64,000 bases of DNA from JANQPA01 sp964548175 (GTDB lineage: Bacteria; Bacteroidota; Bacteroidia; Chitinophagales; Saprospiraceae): NCBI GenBank assembly GCA_964548175.1, contig CAZJQS010000027.1, positions 4,052-68,051 of the forward strand. Direction: 5' to 3'. A program made the position numbers and the translations under genes. Positions 27,672-37,492 of this stretch are shown here, one piece after another. The notes below the pieces were generated by a model. That model was not told the origin of the DNA, did not search any database, and was given only the letters and a program-made list of their open reading frames with translations. The first letter of the stretch is position 1. The number at the start of each line of letters is the position of its first letter.

Positions 27672-28793
27672 TTAACTGCCTGAAAGGGAGATCGTTACTT
27701 TTGGATGCGTCTTCGGCGCTGTAATGGCGTTCATGACCAGGAATTCCAATTCCAGGCTTTCCATCTGCTCCCCTGTTTTTACCTGAAAGGTCGTCTCGGT
27801 ATTGGGATGCAAGGTGACAATGTCCAGAAAATCATGAAAAGTGTAGGCTGATTCGTTGGCCAGAATAAAGCCGGCATCGCTATTGTTTTTGATGGTGACG
27901 GCTAAAACAGCGGATGGACCGACATACTCCGCTTTTATGACTTCAAGGGAAGCTTCGATCAGCGGCATTAGGTGCTCCTCCTTGCCGATCAGGCTATTTT
28001 TGAACCAGCCGACCGTTCGGCCTTGAAATAAGGCTTCTTTGATGGATTCCGCCGTCCGTTCTTTGGCGAAAACAAGAGTGACAGGCCGGTGGCCGCCCTC
28101 GGGTACCTCGAATTGCCAGTCGATCAACCCGTGAATATCGGAGGTGGCCATGATCGTCAGGTCGTTATCCAGAGCAATTTGTAAGGCTTCATCGGAAAAG
28201 GTCAGGTCATTGACGACTTCAATGCCGTGCAGCAACCCTTCTTCGATCAGGAAGCGGTGCATGTCGGTCAGTGTGGCTTTGCCGTCCTGTTGTTGGGCAA
28301 TCCAATTGGGATGATTCCAAAAAACGAAGGCTTCCTGCCGATTGGCTTCGCGAAAGACTTCCACTGAGTCTTCGATCATAAGTTTGTTAGCGTCCTGAAT
28401 GAAAATAGCATTGGAATGGCCCGGAGGGAGTTTGCGGGTAATTTCGGCGCCGTTGACTACAATGAGGTCGTAGGGACGAGCGGCGCGCTCGGCTATTTCA
28501 AAAGAGCGATTCCGGTCAGGGTGTGTAATGTCGGCACCGTGAGGCTGATATTCCAGGTGTTCGGTCATGGAAACGGCGTCTACGTTGTCGCGTAACGCTT
28601 CCTCTATGCGTATGCTGGGCCATACATTGCCGTCTGAAAAAACAGTATGCTGATGAAAGTCACAAACCAATGTCAAATATCCAGGTACATCTGGAAATTC
28701 AATGGCCCGGTTGTGTGGGTGCGGTTGAATGTAAGCTTGTCCTAAAAGGGTGGAGGCAAAACATAGAAAAAAGGGTAAAAGAAGGTATTTCAT
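27672..28793 (-). CDS. secreted PHP-domain phosphoesterase-like protein
   Basis: About 373 residues from the ATG at 28793, which gives a signal peptide (MKYLLLPFFLCFASTLLGQ). The PHP metal-binding motifs are CDFHQHTVFSDG, MTEHLEYQPHG, VNGAEITRK, FVFWNHPNW and ATSDIHGLIDW; together they supply the His/Asp/Glu ligands of a trinuclear metal centre. A C-terminal beta-domain (about 280-373) follows, as in secreted Bacteroidota PHP proteins. It is probably a periplasmic or surface phosphoesterase; substrate unknown. Part of its sequence has been copied into the chimeric fragment next to it. Confidence 0.87.
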   Translation of the reverse strand: MKYLLLPFFLCFASTLLGQAYIQPHPHNRAIEFPDVPGYLTLVCDFHQHTVFSDGNVWPSIRIEEALRDNVDAVSMTEHLEYQPHGADITHPDRNRSFEIAERAARPYDLIVVNGAEITRKLPPGHSNAIFIQDANKLMIEDSVEVFREANRQEAFVFWNHPNWIAQQQDGKATLTDMHRFLIEEGLLHGIEVVNDLTFSDEALQIALDNDLTIMATSDIHGLIDWQFEVPEGGHRPVTLVFAKERTAESIKEALFQGRTVGWFKNSLIGKEEHLMPLIEASLEVIKAEYVGPSAVLAVTIKNNSDAGFILANESAYTFHDFLDIVTLHPNTETTFQVKTGEQMESLELEFLVMNAITAPKTHPKVTISLSGS

Positions 28794-28917
28794 TTCTTTT
28801 TTCCCAAAAGAACACAACAGCCGTTAATGGCAGGTAAACTGGATTTTAGTGGAATATTAATTTTCATTGGGCGGACTGTCTTAAAGGACATTTCGCCAGG
28901 TCACGCGGCTGGTAAAA

Positions 28918-28982
28918 TTCATTTTCTTCCTTCTTGCCAAAGGAAATCGACTATTTCCTTTGGCAAGAAGGAAGAAAATGAA
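28918..28982. terminator. 30-bp-arm inverted repeat, terminator of SRPBCC gene
   Basis: Perfect arms 28918-28947 and 28953-28982 (core CTTCTTGCCAAAGGAAAT / ATTTCCTTTGGCAAGAAG) with a 5-base loop. It lies downstream of the leftward SRPBCC-like gene and upstream of the PHP gene in the same direction. It is much longer than needed for an intrinsic terminator and lacks a classic T-run. Confidence 0.6.
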
Positions 28983-29041
28983 ACGGAATAGGCTACGCCA
29001 ATTTGAGAAAAGTTTTTTGATGCCGCCTCAATGGTTAAGAA

Positions 29042-29836
29042 CTACTTTTTTTCTGCACGTTTCTTAATGCCTTTCAGCATTCCCCGTTCCATAATGCAAT
29101 GAATCGGCTCCAGAATGGTATAGTGGAAGATTTTTCCCCAAATGCTCGGCGGATTCATGTGAAAGCGGGCGATCAATCTGCAAGATTGGTCGTCTACGGG
29201 ATTCAGGTGTAAGGACCATCCGCCGTTGACGGAGGTAGCCAGCGCCAGGGTTCTGTTAGGTACGATGGTCTCCACTTCCATTTTGGCGGTTTCACCGTAT
29301 TTGGGCGGTGCTACCCAGACCTCATCACCTTCTTCCAGTTCTTGCCATTCCGGGTGGATTTCATCGGCATTTTCCATTTTCATGCCGAATAATTTTTCCA
29401 GCCAGTTGTAAGAATAAAAGGCGCCCTTTTTATAGCCCATCTGGATCAGCCAGGGCCATACTTCTTCTGCAGGCGCTTTTATGGTGATGGCTCGGGTGGA
29501 GCGGAAAAACCTGGTTTTTGACAATTCGTCTCCAGGAATGGATTCCCGGACTTCTTCTTTGGTGGCGCCCCAGCTCATGTGCCATGGCCTGATCAGACGA
29601 TCATAGGCGGCCAGTAAAAGAACAATACCGCCCTGTACCCAGGACAAACTCATTATCATGGTATATAAACCATCAAGCAGCAGTAACATCGCGCCGATCA
29701 CGACCACTAGCAAGAGGATGGTGAGGAACAGACCTCCCCGCGCCAAACTCCGGCCGCTGGGAATGCTGTTCGATATCTTGTTTAAATGGGTAGTATCCAT
29801 AACTTTATCTTGAAGATTTGTAAGTTTTTCTTTCAT
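29042..29836 (-). CDS. SRPBCC (START-like) domain membrane protein
   Basis: 264 residues. Two N-terminal membrane helices (GGLFLTILLLVVVIGAMLLL, then MSLSWVQGGIVLLLAAYDRL) precede a START/Bet v1-like domain: TRAITIKAPAEEVWPWLIQM is the standard first strand-helix of the SRPBCC fold, with GWSLHLNPVDDQSCRLIARF as a later strand. Such domains bind hydrophobic ligands. The segment around MGYKKGAFYSYNWLEKLFG is duplicated at 27.6 kb. No catalytic residues assigned. Confidence 0.78.
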   Translation of the reverse strand: MKEKLTNLQDKVMDTTHLNKISNSIPSGRSLARGGLFLTILLLVVVIGAMLLLLDGLYTMIMSLSWVQGGIVLLLAAYDRLIRPWHMSWGATKEEVRESIPGDELSKTRFFRSTRAITIKAPAEEVWPWLIQMGYKKGAFYSYNWLEKLFGMKMENADEIHPEWQELEEGDEVWVAPPKYGETAKMEVETIVPNRTLALATSVNGGWSLHLNPVDDQSCRLIARFHMNPPSIWGKIFHYTILEPIHCIMERGMLKGIKKRAEKK

Positions 29837-29867
29837 TGTTTTTTACGAACTTTTTCTATATAATACA

Positions 29868-30071
29868 ATGACGAGCGTCACCATGTTCGATTTCTCAGGA
29901 CTGGATAATGCATTCGGAGTTCTGTAAATTAAAAGAAAAAATGACTTACTTATACAAATCGTACCCGCCCACCAGTACCTGACCGCTGACGAGCGCAAAC
30001 AACTTGTGCGGAAAAATGACGTCCTAGCCAATGGATACTCGGAAGTCATCAAAAACACCGTAGTTGATTAA
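29868..30071 (+). pseudogene. gene fragment with in-frame stop, unidentified
   Basis: One plus-strand frame reads MTSVTMFDFSGLDNAFGVL, TAA, then NDLLIQIVPAHQYLTADERK and KNDVLANGYSEVIKNTVVD, ending TAA at 30071. The second part has a clearly protein-like composition. Its end overlaps the last codon of convergent ppc. It is probably the C-terminal remnant of a decayed gene; family not recognised. Confidence 0.4.
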
Positions 30072-32788
30072 CCGGTGCCCTTCAGTCCGCCTGAAATGGC
30101 ATTGATCAACAGCAACAGCATGGGCAGTAAGGCTTCTGCTTTTTCCGGATCAGCCTCATGAGCTTTTCGCCATTGTTGCAGATAGGTCAGTTGCCGTTCA
30201 TGCAAAATGGCCAGCGCACTTTCCCTCAACCGGACATTTTGCAATTGACTGACTCTTCGCTCTGTGGTCGGAGCAGCCATGAGATCGGCGATCTTTTCCA
30301 GCCCCTGCTTGCGGTCATTCAATAATAGCGTGAGTAATTCCTCCCGGACGGATTCCTGCTCCACTAGTTGGGCGAAAGACGTCATGACGGATGGAGCGGA
30401 GTTTAGAAGATTCGTCTCTACCTGGATGAGTTGGTATTTCAAAAAAGGCCATGTCTCCACTGCTGCTTTCAGCCGGTCAAAGTCATCGGGAGATTGCTCG
30501 GATAGTTTGCGGAAAGCTTCGCCGACGCCGAACCACCCGGTCAGGTTGAATCTCGACTGGCTCCAGCTGAAGACCCAGGGAATGGCTCTAAGATCCGACA
30601 AGCTGCGCTTTCCGGTTCTGCGGGCAGGGCGGGAGCCGATCTTGCTGTGTTCCAGAACGTCGATGGGCGTAGCTTTGTTGAAAAAGGAGATGAAGCCAGG
30701 GTGGTCCACCAGCTTTCGGTATTGTTCCTGGGAAAAACGAGCCAGTCGTTCCATAATATCGTATAATTCCGTCGGTTCCTTTTCGTCGATTTTGACGGAC
30801 ATGGCCTGTCGGGCCGTCCCGGAAAGCAGCATTTCCAGATTGTAGGTGGCGTTGAGTTTATTGGCGAATTGCTGGGCGATGGTTTCTCCCTGGACGGTAA
30901 TTTTCAGGTGTCCGCTGACGGAGCCGCGTGGCATACTGTCGAGAAAACGATGGATCTTTCCGCCCCCGCGACTGATGGTGCCGCCCCGGCCGTGGAAGAA
31001 GCAGAGCTGCACGCCGTGTTTTTCTCCTACGGCCGATAGGTTCCGTTCGGCGGTATAAATATCCCATCTGCTGGCCATAATGCCGCCGTCCTTATTGCTG
31101 TCGCTATAACCCAGCATGACCTCCTGCACCTGAGTGCCGCTTTGCTGTCTTCTTTTCTGAGTAAGCGAATGATCCAGGAAGGCGCCCAGTATTTTATCTC
31201 CTGCCGCCAGATCATCGATGGTTTCCAGTAAAGGAACGACGGGCATAGGAGCGTCGAGCAGGTCAACTTCTCTTAAGAACAGATAAACGACCAGCAGATC
31301 ACTAAGGCTTCTGGTCATGCTGACAATGAGGGAGCCGATGCCTTCCGGCCCATATTGGTCGATATGGTTCCTTAGCTCCCAGAAGCAGTCCAAAACCTTA
31401 TCTGCTTCGGGTCCGCAAGATTTACGGGCAGCTACGAAAGGACGGTCGATCAGTAGTTCCCGATTAATGAATTCAAGCCGCTTGTTTTCGTCCCAGTTGG
31501 CGTAGTCGAAGTCTCTATATCCGGCGGCTTCCAGCATCTGGCTGAGGGCTTTTTCGTGAAACTGGCTGTTTTGCCGGATATCCAGCTTGGCCAGATGGAA
31601 ACCAAAGCACTGCGCCTGTCTTTCAACTGGGAAGAGCGAGTCCATAGCGACCCTTTCGGCGCCGATCTCATACAAGGCTTTTCGCAAGACCTGGAGGTCA
31701 GACTGCAGGTCTGCCGCCCGGCGATAGCAGCGTTCCGGCGTCTCAAGCTTATCTTTCATCGTGTTCTGAAGCTTGAGCAGGATGAGGTTGACAAACTGTC
31801 GCCAGGGTTCATTGGGGTTCCTTTCTTTAGCTTTTTGTCCATCTTCGCCAAAAAGCTCAGCCATCTGATCGATGACCTGGAGAAAATGAGCGGGCGCGGA
31901 ATTGGAGAGTCCGGATATGCTGAGCTGACTGCCCAGGCGGTGTAATTGTTCCTGCAGCATTTTGAGCGCCTCTCTGCGGTGAAGCTTCAGCGTCGATGCG
32001 GTGAAATCGGCTGTCACGAAAGGATGTCCGTCGCGGTCGCCACCCACCCAGCTTCCGAACTGAAGCAATGGATATTGTTCAGGTGACCGGAGCAGTTTGG
32101 GGTCAAAGCCGGTATTGCGCCAGGCTTCCCTGAGGCGCTGATCGGCAAGTGGAAGGGTTAGCGGAAATACTTGTGTAAAGTAATGTACTACGTTATTTCT
32201 TTCGTCTTTCAGTTCTGGTTTGCGCAAATAAATCTCTCCGGTGCGCCACCAGCGCTCCAGCAGTGCTTTAATTTCTTCGAGCAGCACCTGTCGTTCCAGG
32301 GGTGACCAGATCGGGTTTTCGTTTTTGACGAGCAACAGGTACAGTTCCCGATGGAGGCGTAGTACGGTTATTCGTTTGGCTTCGGTGGGGTGGGCCGTCA
32401 GTACCGGCATGATGTTCAGAGTAGGCAGCAACTCGGCTATTCGTTCCTGGCTGAGGCCTTTGTCTTTCCAGTATTGCAGCGTCTCGCCCCAGGAGCCTCT
32501 GATGGCCGCCAGGCCGCCTTTTGACTCGAGTTTGCGTCGAAACTGAGTGGCAGCGTTTTGCTCAGTGATGTTTAGGAGCTCAAAGGACATGCCGAGCGCC
32601 TGGATGAGCTTTTCATCGGAAACTTTTTCATAGGCATCGGAAGAGGGCTGTTCGTTTACCCAGGGCAGCAGATGAGCCAGCTGCTCTTCTCCCAGATCGA
32701 TCAGCGTTTCTTTGAAACAAGACATCAGAAATTGTAGGTCGGCCTTGATTTTTATTAACCCTTCCTGTTCTAGTTGTGCTTTCGTCAT
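30068..32788 (-). CDS. ppc: phosphoenolpyruvate carboxylase
   Basis: 906 residues, normal length. PEP + bicarbonate to oxaloacetate, replenishing the TCA cycle. Motifs: catalytic His in VLTAHPTEAKRITVLRLHRE, GSWVGGDRDGHPFVTADFT, VMLGYSDSNKDGGIMASRW, FFHGRGGTISRGGGKIHRFL (mobile catalytic loop), and a C-terminus ending LKGTG like the conserved ..NTG end. Cytosolic homotetramer in the family. It starts at MTKAQLEQEG with about 240 bp of non-coding DNA before the divergent TraB-like gene. Oxaloacetate made here could feed aspartate metabolism (aspA in this window), but no operon links them. Confidence 0.96.
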   Translation of the reverse strand: MTKAQLEQEGLIKIKADLQFLMSCFKETLIDLGEEQLAHLLPWVNEQPSSDAYEKVSDEKLIQALGMSFELLNITEQNAATQFRRKLESKGGLAAIRGSWGETLQYWKDKGLSQERIAELLPTLNIMPVLTAHPTEAKRITVLRLHRELYLLLVKNENPIWSPLERQVLLEEIKALLERWWRTGEIYLRKPELKDERNNVVHYFTQVFPLTLPLADQRLREAWRNTGFDPKLLRSPEQYPLLQFGSWVGGDRDGHPFVTADFTASTLKLHRREALKMLQEQLHRLGSQLSISGLSNSAPAHFLQVIDQMAELFGEDGQKAKERNPNEPWRQFVNLILLKLQNTMKDKLETPERCYRRAADLQSDLQVLRKALYEIGAERVAMDSLFPVERQAQCFGFHLAKLDIRQNSQFHEKALSQMLEAAGYRDFDYANWDENKRLEFINRELLIDRPFVAARKSCGPEADKVLDCFWELRNHIDQYGPEGIGSLIVSMTRSLSDLLVVYLFLREVDLLDAPMPVVPLLETIDDLAAGDKILGAFLDHSLTQKRRQQSGTQVQEVMLGYSDSNKDGGIMASRWDIYTAERNLSAVGEKHGVQLCFFHGRGGTISRGGGKIHRFLDSMPRGSVSGHLKITVQGETIAQQFANKLNATYNLEMLLSGTARQAMSVKIDEKEPTELYDIMERLARFSQEQYRKLVDHPGFISFFNKATPIDVLEHSKIGSRPARRTGKRSLSDLRAIPWVFSWSQSRFNLTGWFGVGEAFRKLSEQSPDDFDRLKAAVETWPFLKYQLIQVETNLLNSAPSVMTSFAQLVEQESVREELLTLLLNDRKQGLEKIADLMAAPTTERRVSQLQNVRLRESALAILHERQLTYLQQWRKAHEADPEKAEALLPMLLLLINAISGGLKGTG

Positions 32789-33031
32789 GATTGTTTATAG
32801 GTTTTTTGTTTCTTTTATACAGCTGCGTCCTTGCCCGGTTCTCCAAAAAAAAGGAATTTTCCCGGAAAATCCCGACCGTTCTCTCTTATCGGGAGCCCGG
32901 GCTATAGTAAATTGAAAGAACAAAATTAATTATAACCATCCATCATCTTCGGCAGGGAATGGGTAAATTTAATTTTGATCTCTCGATAAATTCGCATTGT
33001 GAAAAAAAAAAACTAAAAATTTAATCTTTCC

Positions 33032-33739
33032 ATGCAAATTGTTGAAGCCTCTTCAGATGCCCTCAAAGTGGTGGCGTATAAAATGACCAGGCGGGAAGAA
33101 TCCGATTCAGTGGATTTTCTTATCCTGCCTGTTTTTCACGTAGGAGAACGCAGGTTTTACGATGCTGTTTTTGATCGTTTACAAACCTGTGATGTGGTTT
33201 TATACGAAGGCTTGCACTGGAAACGGCTTAATTTTTTGGCCTGCCAATATCATTTTATTGCCCAAAAGCTGGGCCTGGTGCTACAGCAAAATTATTTAAA
33301 GCTATCCGCCCTGCCGGTGGAGCTCGTTCATGCCGACCTGTCAAAAGAAGAAGCCCGGATGGAATGGAAAAAGGTCAGGTGCTGGGATAAGTTCCGTATG
33401 CGCTGGCTGAATCCGCTCGTTTTAAGGTTATTCGCCATCGGGCTGAACCGGGAAAGGCTGGCCCGGCAGTTTGTGCTGGCTACAGAGAGAGAGGAATTGT
33501 GGTTAGACATCAATAAAGAGAAAAAAGGAAGTATCGATTATTTTTTGACGCGTAGTCGCGAAAAAAAATTATACCGCGTCATTGACGAACAGATCGAAAA
33601 GTTTGTCGATCAAAAAAAGAAGATAGGCATCGTTTTCGGCGCCGGGCACATCCAGGCTGTTTTGCGTCATTTGATCAAAAAGCATGGATGGGCGCCCGCC
33701 GAAGCCGAATTTCTAGAGGTTTACGCTTATAAGTCTTAG
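33032..33739 (+). CDS. TraB/ChaN-like family protein
   Basis: 235 residues. FLILPVFHVGERRFYDAVFD, then DVVLYEGLHWKR, VELVHADLSKEEA and GIVFGAGHIQAVLRHL form the Tiki/TraB/ChaN-type fold, a putative metal-dependent protease or haem-binding fold. The HVGE, YEG, HADLS and GAGH motifs supply the usual conserved His/Glu/Asp residues. No signal peptide, so cytosolic. It is convergent with the M19-like gene, only 4 bp between stops. Confidence 0.75.
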   Translation: MQIVEASSDALKVVAYKMTRREESDSVDFLILPVFHVGERRFYDAVFDRLQTCDVVLYEGLHWKRLNFLACQYHFIAQKLGLVLQQNYLKLSALPVELVHADLSKEEARMEWKKVRCWDKFRMRWLNPLVLRLFAIGLNRERLARQFVLATEREELWLDINKEKKGSIDYFLTRSREKKLYRVIDEQIEKFVDQKKKIGIVFGAGHIQAVLRHLIKKHGWAPAEAEFLEVYAYKS

Positions 33740-33743
33740 CTTT

Positions 33744-35471
33744 TTATTTGACCAAAACATTAGGCCGCACGCTTATTCTGGCTTTTTTGTAGAGATATTC
33801 GTCGGTAAAATACTTCCGAAGGAAGTTTTCGACGTTTTTATAGGCTAACTTTTCCAAAATGTCCTCTGCAGAATAATCGTACATCAGTTCTTTGATCCTC
33901 CTGACGGAAAACTTGACCCCCTGCAGTTCGTTCAGTGGCTCGGGATGCTCCAGAAACTCCTTCATTTCGCCGAACAGAGACATGAACTCCACAGAAGTGG
34001 GATAAAGGTCGAACGGATCCATGATGCCGTCATAGTCGCTGCCCAGGCAGAGGTGATCCCAGGCTTTTTTGCCTTCCATTTCAGGGTGCTGGTCGATCGT
34101 ATGGATGATGTAAAACAGGTTGGTCATCACGAGCTTAACATATGCTCCGGCCAGTTCTTTGCGAGAAATTTTTCCTTCCTTAAAAAGCTTGGCCATTGTT
34201 TTCAATTCTTTTTTGACCTTTTTCCCCGGCATACGCCCCTCATGGGTGACCAGCCCGATCAATCCGTCAGATTGAATGATCTCTTCAATGTCTTCCCTGA
34301 ATAAGTTGATCGACAAGGCGCTCAGGTAGTAGTTTTTATGATCGGTTTCGGTATCGCCGTCAAAGTAAGAACCGTCGAAGCCGGTTACTGCCGCATGGCT
34401 GCAGATGATGGGGATGAGATCGTTTTCATGGTCCCGCTTGTTGCGTACGAATTCGTAATAGGCTTTTCTGGAATCGAAGGCCATGTGCTTGACGTCGATC
34501 AGGATCCGTTTGGTTTGCGGACCTTTCTCAAGTAGATGATGGATGACTTCCCAGCCAAGGTCGGTAATGCCGGTATCTCCTTTGGTGGAGCCGTTCTTTT
34601 GACCGAAGACATGGCACAGCGGATTCGTAAAGGTTTTGCAATGCCCGGCGAGGAAATTATAGAACATGTGGGTTAAAGTCACGTAAAGCGGAATGTGTCT
34701 TTTGTCAAAATACTTGTCGTCGCCCTCAAAGGCAGGTTTTCCTTTCAATCGCTGAATGTTATTGAGGTAGTGTTCACGAATCAATTCCCGCTGCAGTTCC
34801 GGCAGTTCACTCCATCTTTTGCTAAGGGCTTTGGCTTCCGGCAAAAAGCTGAAGGCATGCCCTCCTTCAATGGTGAAAATGCCGATCTGGGTGTTGGGCT
34901 CTTCGATGGCGGCTTTGTATTCCTCAAAATTTTGGATCATGCTCAATTTTTCTCCATTCGGTCCGCCTTTTCTTTCATTTTCCGCCACCAGCAGGTATTC
35001 CTTGAACAGCTCTTCGAAATAATCGATGGGCAGGTCTTTGCGCACCTTATTCCTCAGCATCTTAACTTTTTCCTGATGGGTTCCGGAAATGGCCCGGCCA
35101 ATGGCCATCATGGTTTTGTCTCTGTTGAATTGCGTCAACAAGTAGAGCAGACTCGCGCTAACCTCGTCTTTGATCCTTAACCATCCCATTTCGAAAGGGT
35201 GTAAGGAAAAAAAGGCGACTTTTAACTTTCCTTGCTGTAACTTATTTAAATCCGACTGGGTAGTTTTGTGATAGCCCGATAATTCACTTTTTAACAGGCA
35301 GGAAAGGGATTTCTCGATCTCCGGATCGGCAGGCACCTCGTCCCAAAGTGTAAAAGGCGCCTCGTCTATTTTTTTTACCATTTCCGCCCTGCTGTAGTTT
35401 TTATCTTCATACAGGATTTGATTGTGGGCTTTAAAAGAAGGATGGCAGTGAATGTCTATTATGCGTTTCAT
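33744..35471 (-). CDS. membrane dipeptidase-like (peptidase M19 family) hydrolase
   Basis: 575 residues from the ATG at 35471 (MKRIIDIHCHPSFKAHN; 13 more codons are open upstream). Metal-binding motifs of the amidohydrolase superfamily: DIHCHPS at the N-terminus, a bridging Glu region around IFTIEGGHAFSF, IICSHAAVTGFDG, and LGSDYDGIMDPFD near the C-terminus (typical of M19 renal dipeptidases). It is longer than usual (about 350-400) because of an insert rich in charged residues between 90 and 230. No signal peptide is obvious. Probably hydrolyses small peptides or related amides. Confidence 0.8.
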   Translation of the reverse strand: MKRIIDIHCHPSFKAHNQILYEDKNYSRAEMVKKIDEAPFTLWDEVPADPEIEKSLSCLLKSELSGYHKTTQSDLNKLQQGKLKVAFFSLHPFEMGWLRIKDEVSASLLYLLTQFNRDKTMMAIGRAISGTHQEKVKMLRNKVRKDLPIDYFEELFKEYLLVAENERKGGPNGEKLSMIQNFEEYKAAIEEPNTQIGIFTIEGGHAFSFLPEAKALSKRWSELPELQRELIREHYLNNIQRLKGKPAFEGDDKYFDKRHIPLYVTLTHMFYNFLAGHCKTFTNPLCHVFGQKNGSTKGDTGITDLGWEVIHHLLEKGPQTKRILIDVKHMAFDSRKAYYEFVRNKRDHENDLIPIICSHAAVTGFDGSYFDGDTETDHKNYYLSALSINLFREDIEEIIQSDGLIGLVTHEGRMPGKKVKKELKTMAKLFKEGKISRKELAGAYVKLVMTNLFYIIHTIDQHPEMEGKKAWDHLCLGSDYDGIMDPFDLYPTSVEFMSLFGEMKEFLEHPEPLNELQGVKFSVRRIKELMYDYSAEDILEKLAYKNVENFLRKYFTDEYLYKKARISVRPNVLVK

Positions 35472-35661
35472 AATTGTAAAATTTAGTTTGGGCTCTTTAA
35501 ACAACTTCATTTTATAAATTAGCCGAAAAGCCTCACGGAGTCAGGGCAAAATGTCATGAAATACAATGATTTTTGTCAATAAAAGGGGTGATCCTTATAA
35601 TAGGAGGGGGAGGTAAAAAAGACAGTTTACTTATTTGCGTAACTTGTACCCTTCTTTTTTT

Positions 35662-35704
35662 AATTTTTGCCGAAGAAAATCAACGGTTTTCTTCGGCAAA
35701 AATT
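35662..35704. repeat. 18-bp-arm hairpin in a divergent promoter region
   Basis: AATTTTTGCCGAAGAAAA (35662-35679) and its exact complement (35687-35704), 7-base spacer. The genes on both sides start away from it (M19-like leftward from 35471, psuG rightward from 35786), so it cannot be a terminator for either. Confidence 0.75.
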
Positions 35705-35785
35705 GAAGTTGTATAAAGTTTTTATTTAAGCCGTGCTGGCCGGCTGGCTAAATGCTATGATACAGAAGAGATAAAAATTTAAACG

Positions 35786-36685
35786 ATGCAAGTGGTTCTC
35801 CATCCTGAAGTGCAAAAGGCCCTAGCGAATCAACAACCGGTAGTGGCCCTGGAAAGCACCATCATCGCTCATGGTATGCCGTATCCTAAGAATATGGAAA
35901 CGGCCCATTTGGTGGAACAGTGTGTACGTGATCACGGGGCCGTACCGGCTACTGTCGCTATCATGGACGGTCGGTTGAAAGCCGGCTTGTCCAAAGAAGA
36001 GATTGAAGATTTGGGAAAAAAAGGCAGAGCGGTCATCAAGGCCAGTCGCCGGGATATACCCTATCTGGTCGCCAAAAAAAAGTCCGGCGCTACCACCGTC
36101 GCCGCTACCATGATCATCGCCGCTATGGCCGGGATCAAGGTTTTTGCCACCGGCGGGATCGGCGGTGTTCATCGCGGCGGCGAACAAACCATGGATATTT
36201 CGGCAGACCTCCAGGAACTGGCCAGGACAAATGTGGCGGTGGTCTGTGCGGGCGCTAAGGCTATTCTCGATCTGGCACTTACTAAGGAGTATCTGGAAAC
36301 GCATGGCGTGCCCATTGTCGGTTACAGAACTGCTGAACTGCCGGCCTTTTATACCCAAAAAAGCGGCCTGTCTGTAGATTATCGCCTCGACAGCCCCGAG
36401 GAATTAGCCGAGTTGCTGATCGCCAAATGGTCGCTCGGTTTGAAGGGTGGGGTGGTCGTGGCTAATCCTATCCCGGCAGCGTACCAGATGGAATATACCG
36501 CCATCAACGAAGCGATTGAGCTGGCGCTGGAGGAAGCGGATGAGCAGCGGATCAAAGGCAAAGCCATTACGCCCTTTTTGCTGGCCAGAATTGAAAAACT
36601 AACGGGAGGACTTAGCCTGGACGCCAATATTAAACTGGTGCTGAATAATGCCCAATTGGCTGCCGAGCTGGCCGCTGCTTTGTAA
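35786..36685 (+). CDS. psuG: pseudouridine-5'-phosphate glycosidase
   Basis: 299 residues, standard length. It reversibly cleaves pseudouridine 5'-phosphate to uracil and ribose 5-phosphate (pseudouridine catabolism). Family motifs: VALESTIIAHGMPYPKN with the catalytic Glu region, ATVAIMDGRLKAGL, KSGATTVAATMIIAA, VFATGGIGGVHRGGE, VVCAGAKAILDL (Schiff-base Lys region) and GGVVVANPIPAAYQM. No pseudouridine kinase (psuK) is adjacent, unlike in E. coli. Confidence 0.95.
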   Translation: MQVVLHPEVQKALANQQPVVALESTIIAHGMPYPKNMETAHLVEQCVRDHGAVPATVAIMDGRLKAGLSKEEIEDLGKKGRAVIKASRRDIPYLVAKKKSGATTVAATMIIAAMAGIKVFATGGIGGVHRGGEQTMDISADLQELARTNVAVVCAGAKAILDLALTKEYLETHGVPIVGYRTAELPAFYTQKSGLSVDYRLDSPEELAELLIAKWSLGLKGGVVVANPIPAAYQMEYTAINEAIELALEEADEQRIKGKAITPFLLARIEKLTGGLSLDANIKLVLNNAQLAAELAAAL

Positions 36686-36736
36686 AAGTGTTTTGGGAGT
36701 CCCCAATCCATGAGGTTTTTTTGGACTCCCCATAAA

Positions 36737-37174
36737 TTATTGTAAAGTAAATTTAATCGGCATATAAACGACCTGCTTTCCCCTGTAAGCTTCCTGATCA
36801 ATGCTCACTCCATCAAAAAGCTGAATGACGCGTAGAACCTCCCGGTCAAAATAAACATGAGGGCTTTTGAGGACCTCAGCGCAGTCAATACCTCCGTTCC
36901 GATTCATCGTGATTTTGAGGACGACTTGCCCTTCGATGCCGTTTTCTTCCAATATGCCGGGATATTGGATCTGCTCGAAAAAATGGGCGGTCAGTTGGCG
37001 AACGGCTTCGAGGGTGTGCGCTAACAAAGGTTCAGGCTGATCTTCCGTTTGAAGCTTGATAAACATCAGGCGGTTCATGACGTGTTGGTCGGTGCTGGCT
37101 ATGGTCTGCGGATTTTGCAGATAGCAGGAATTGGCCAGCAACAAAAGAAAGCAGGCGGCATGGATGGTTTTCAT
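36737..37174 (-). CDS. secreted TonB_C-like domain protein
   Basis: 145 residues with a short signal peptide or lipoprotein-like N-terminus (MKTIHAACFLLLLANSCYLQ). A TonB C-terminal-like domain follows: IQYPGILEENGIEGQVVLKI, DCAEVLKSPHVYFDREVLRV and KQVVYMPIKFTLQ. It lacks the proline-rich linker and has no ExbB/ExbD neighbours, so it is unlikely to be an energiser. Similar stand-alone TonB_C proteins are common in Bacteroidota with unknown function. Confidence 0.8.
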   Translation of the reverse strand: MKTIHAACFLLLLANSCYLQNPQTIASTDQHVMNRLMFIKLQTEDQPEPLLAHTLEAVRQLTAHFFEQIQYPGILEENGIEGQVVLKITMNRNGGIDCAEVLKSPHVYFDREVLRVIQLFDGVSIDQEAYRGKQVVYMPIKFTLQ

Positions 37175-37492
37175 GATAAATGGTTTTTGGATGGTTAAAA
37201 AAACTTGGTTTCTTCTTTCGTCACTGTTTTCATACCAAAACCGGCTGTAAGGTCAAAACAGACGTCGGCTGTTTAATCGTTCCTTTTATTAGTGTTTTTA
37301 ATTGAAAAAAGGTCATGGGGAAGTGCAGGGAAAAATTTTTATAAAAACAGAAAACGTAAAGTGGAATGTAACCAAACGATAGTATGTGGTTTTTTCAAAA
37401 AGTTCTTATCAAACCTTACTCAAAACATTTAAACGACCATTACTTCACCTTCCAATTTTCTGCTATATTTACGATTGTCAACTATAATCGAA

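Noticed and set aside
36737..37174. TonB energy transducer
   Set aside because: No proline-rich linker and no exbB/exbD neighbours; only the C-terminal domain is present.
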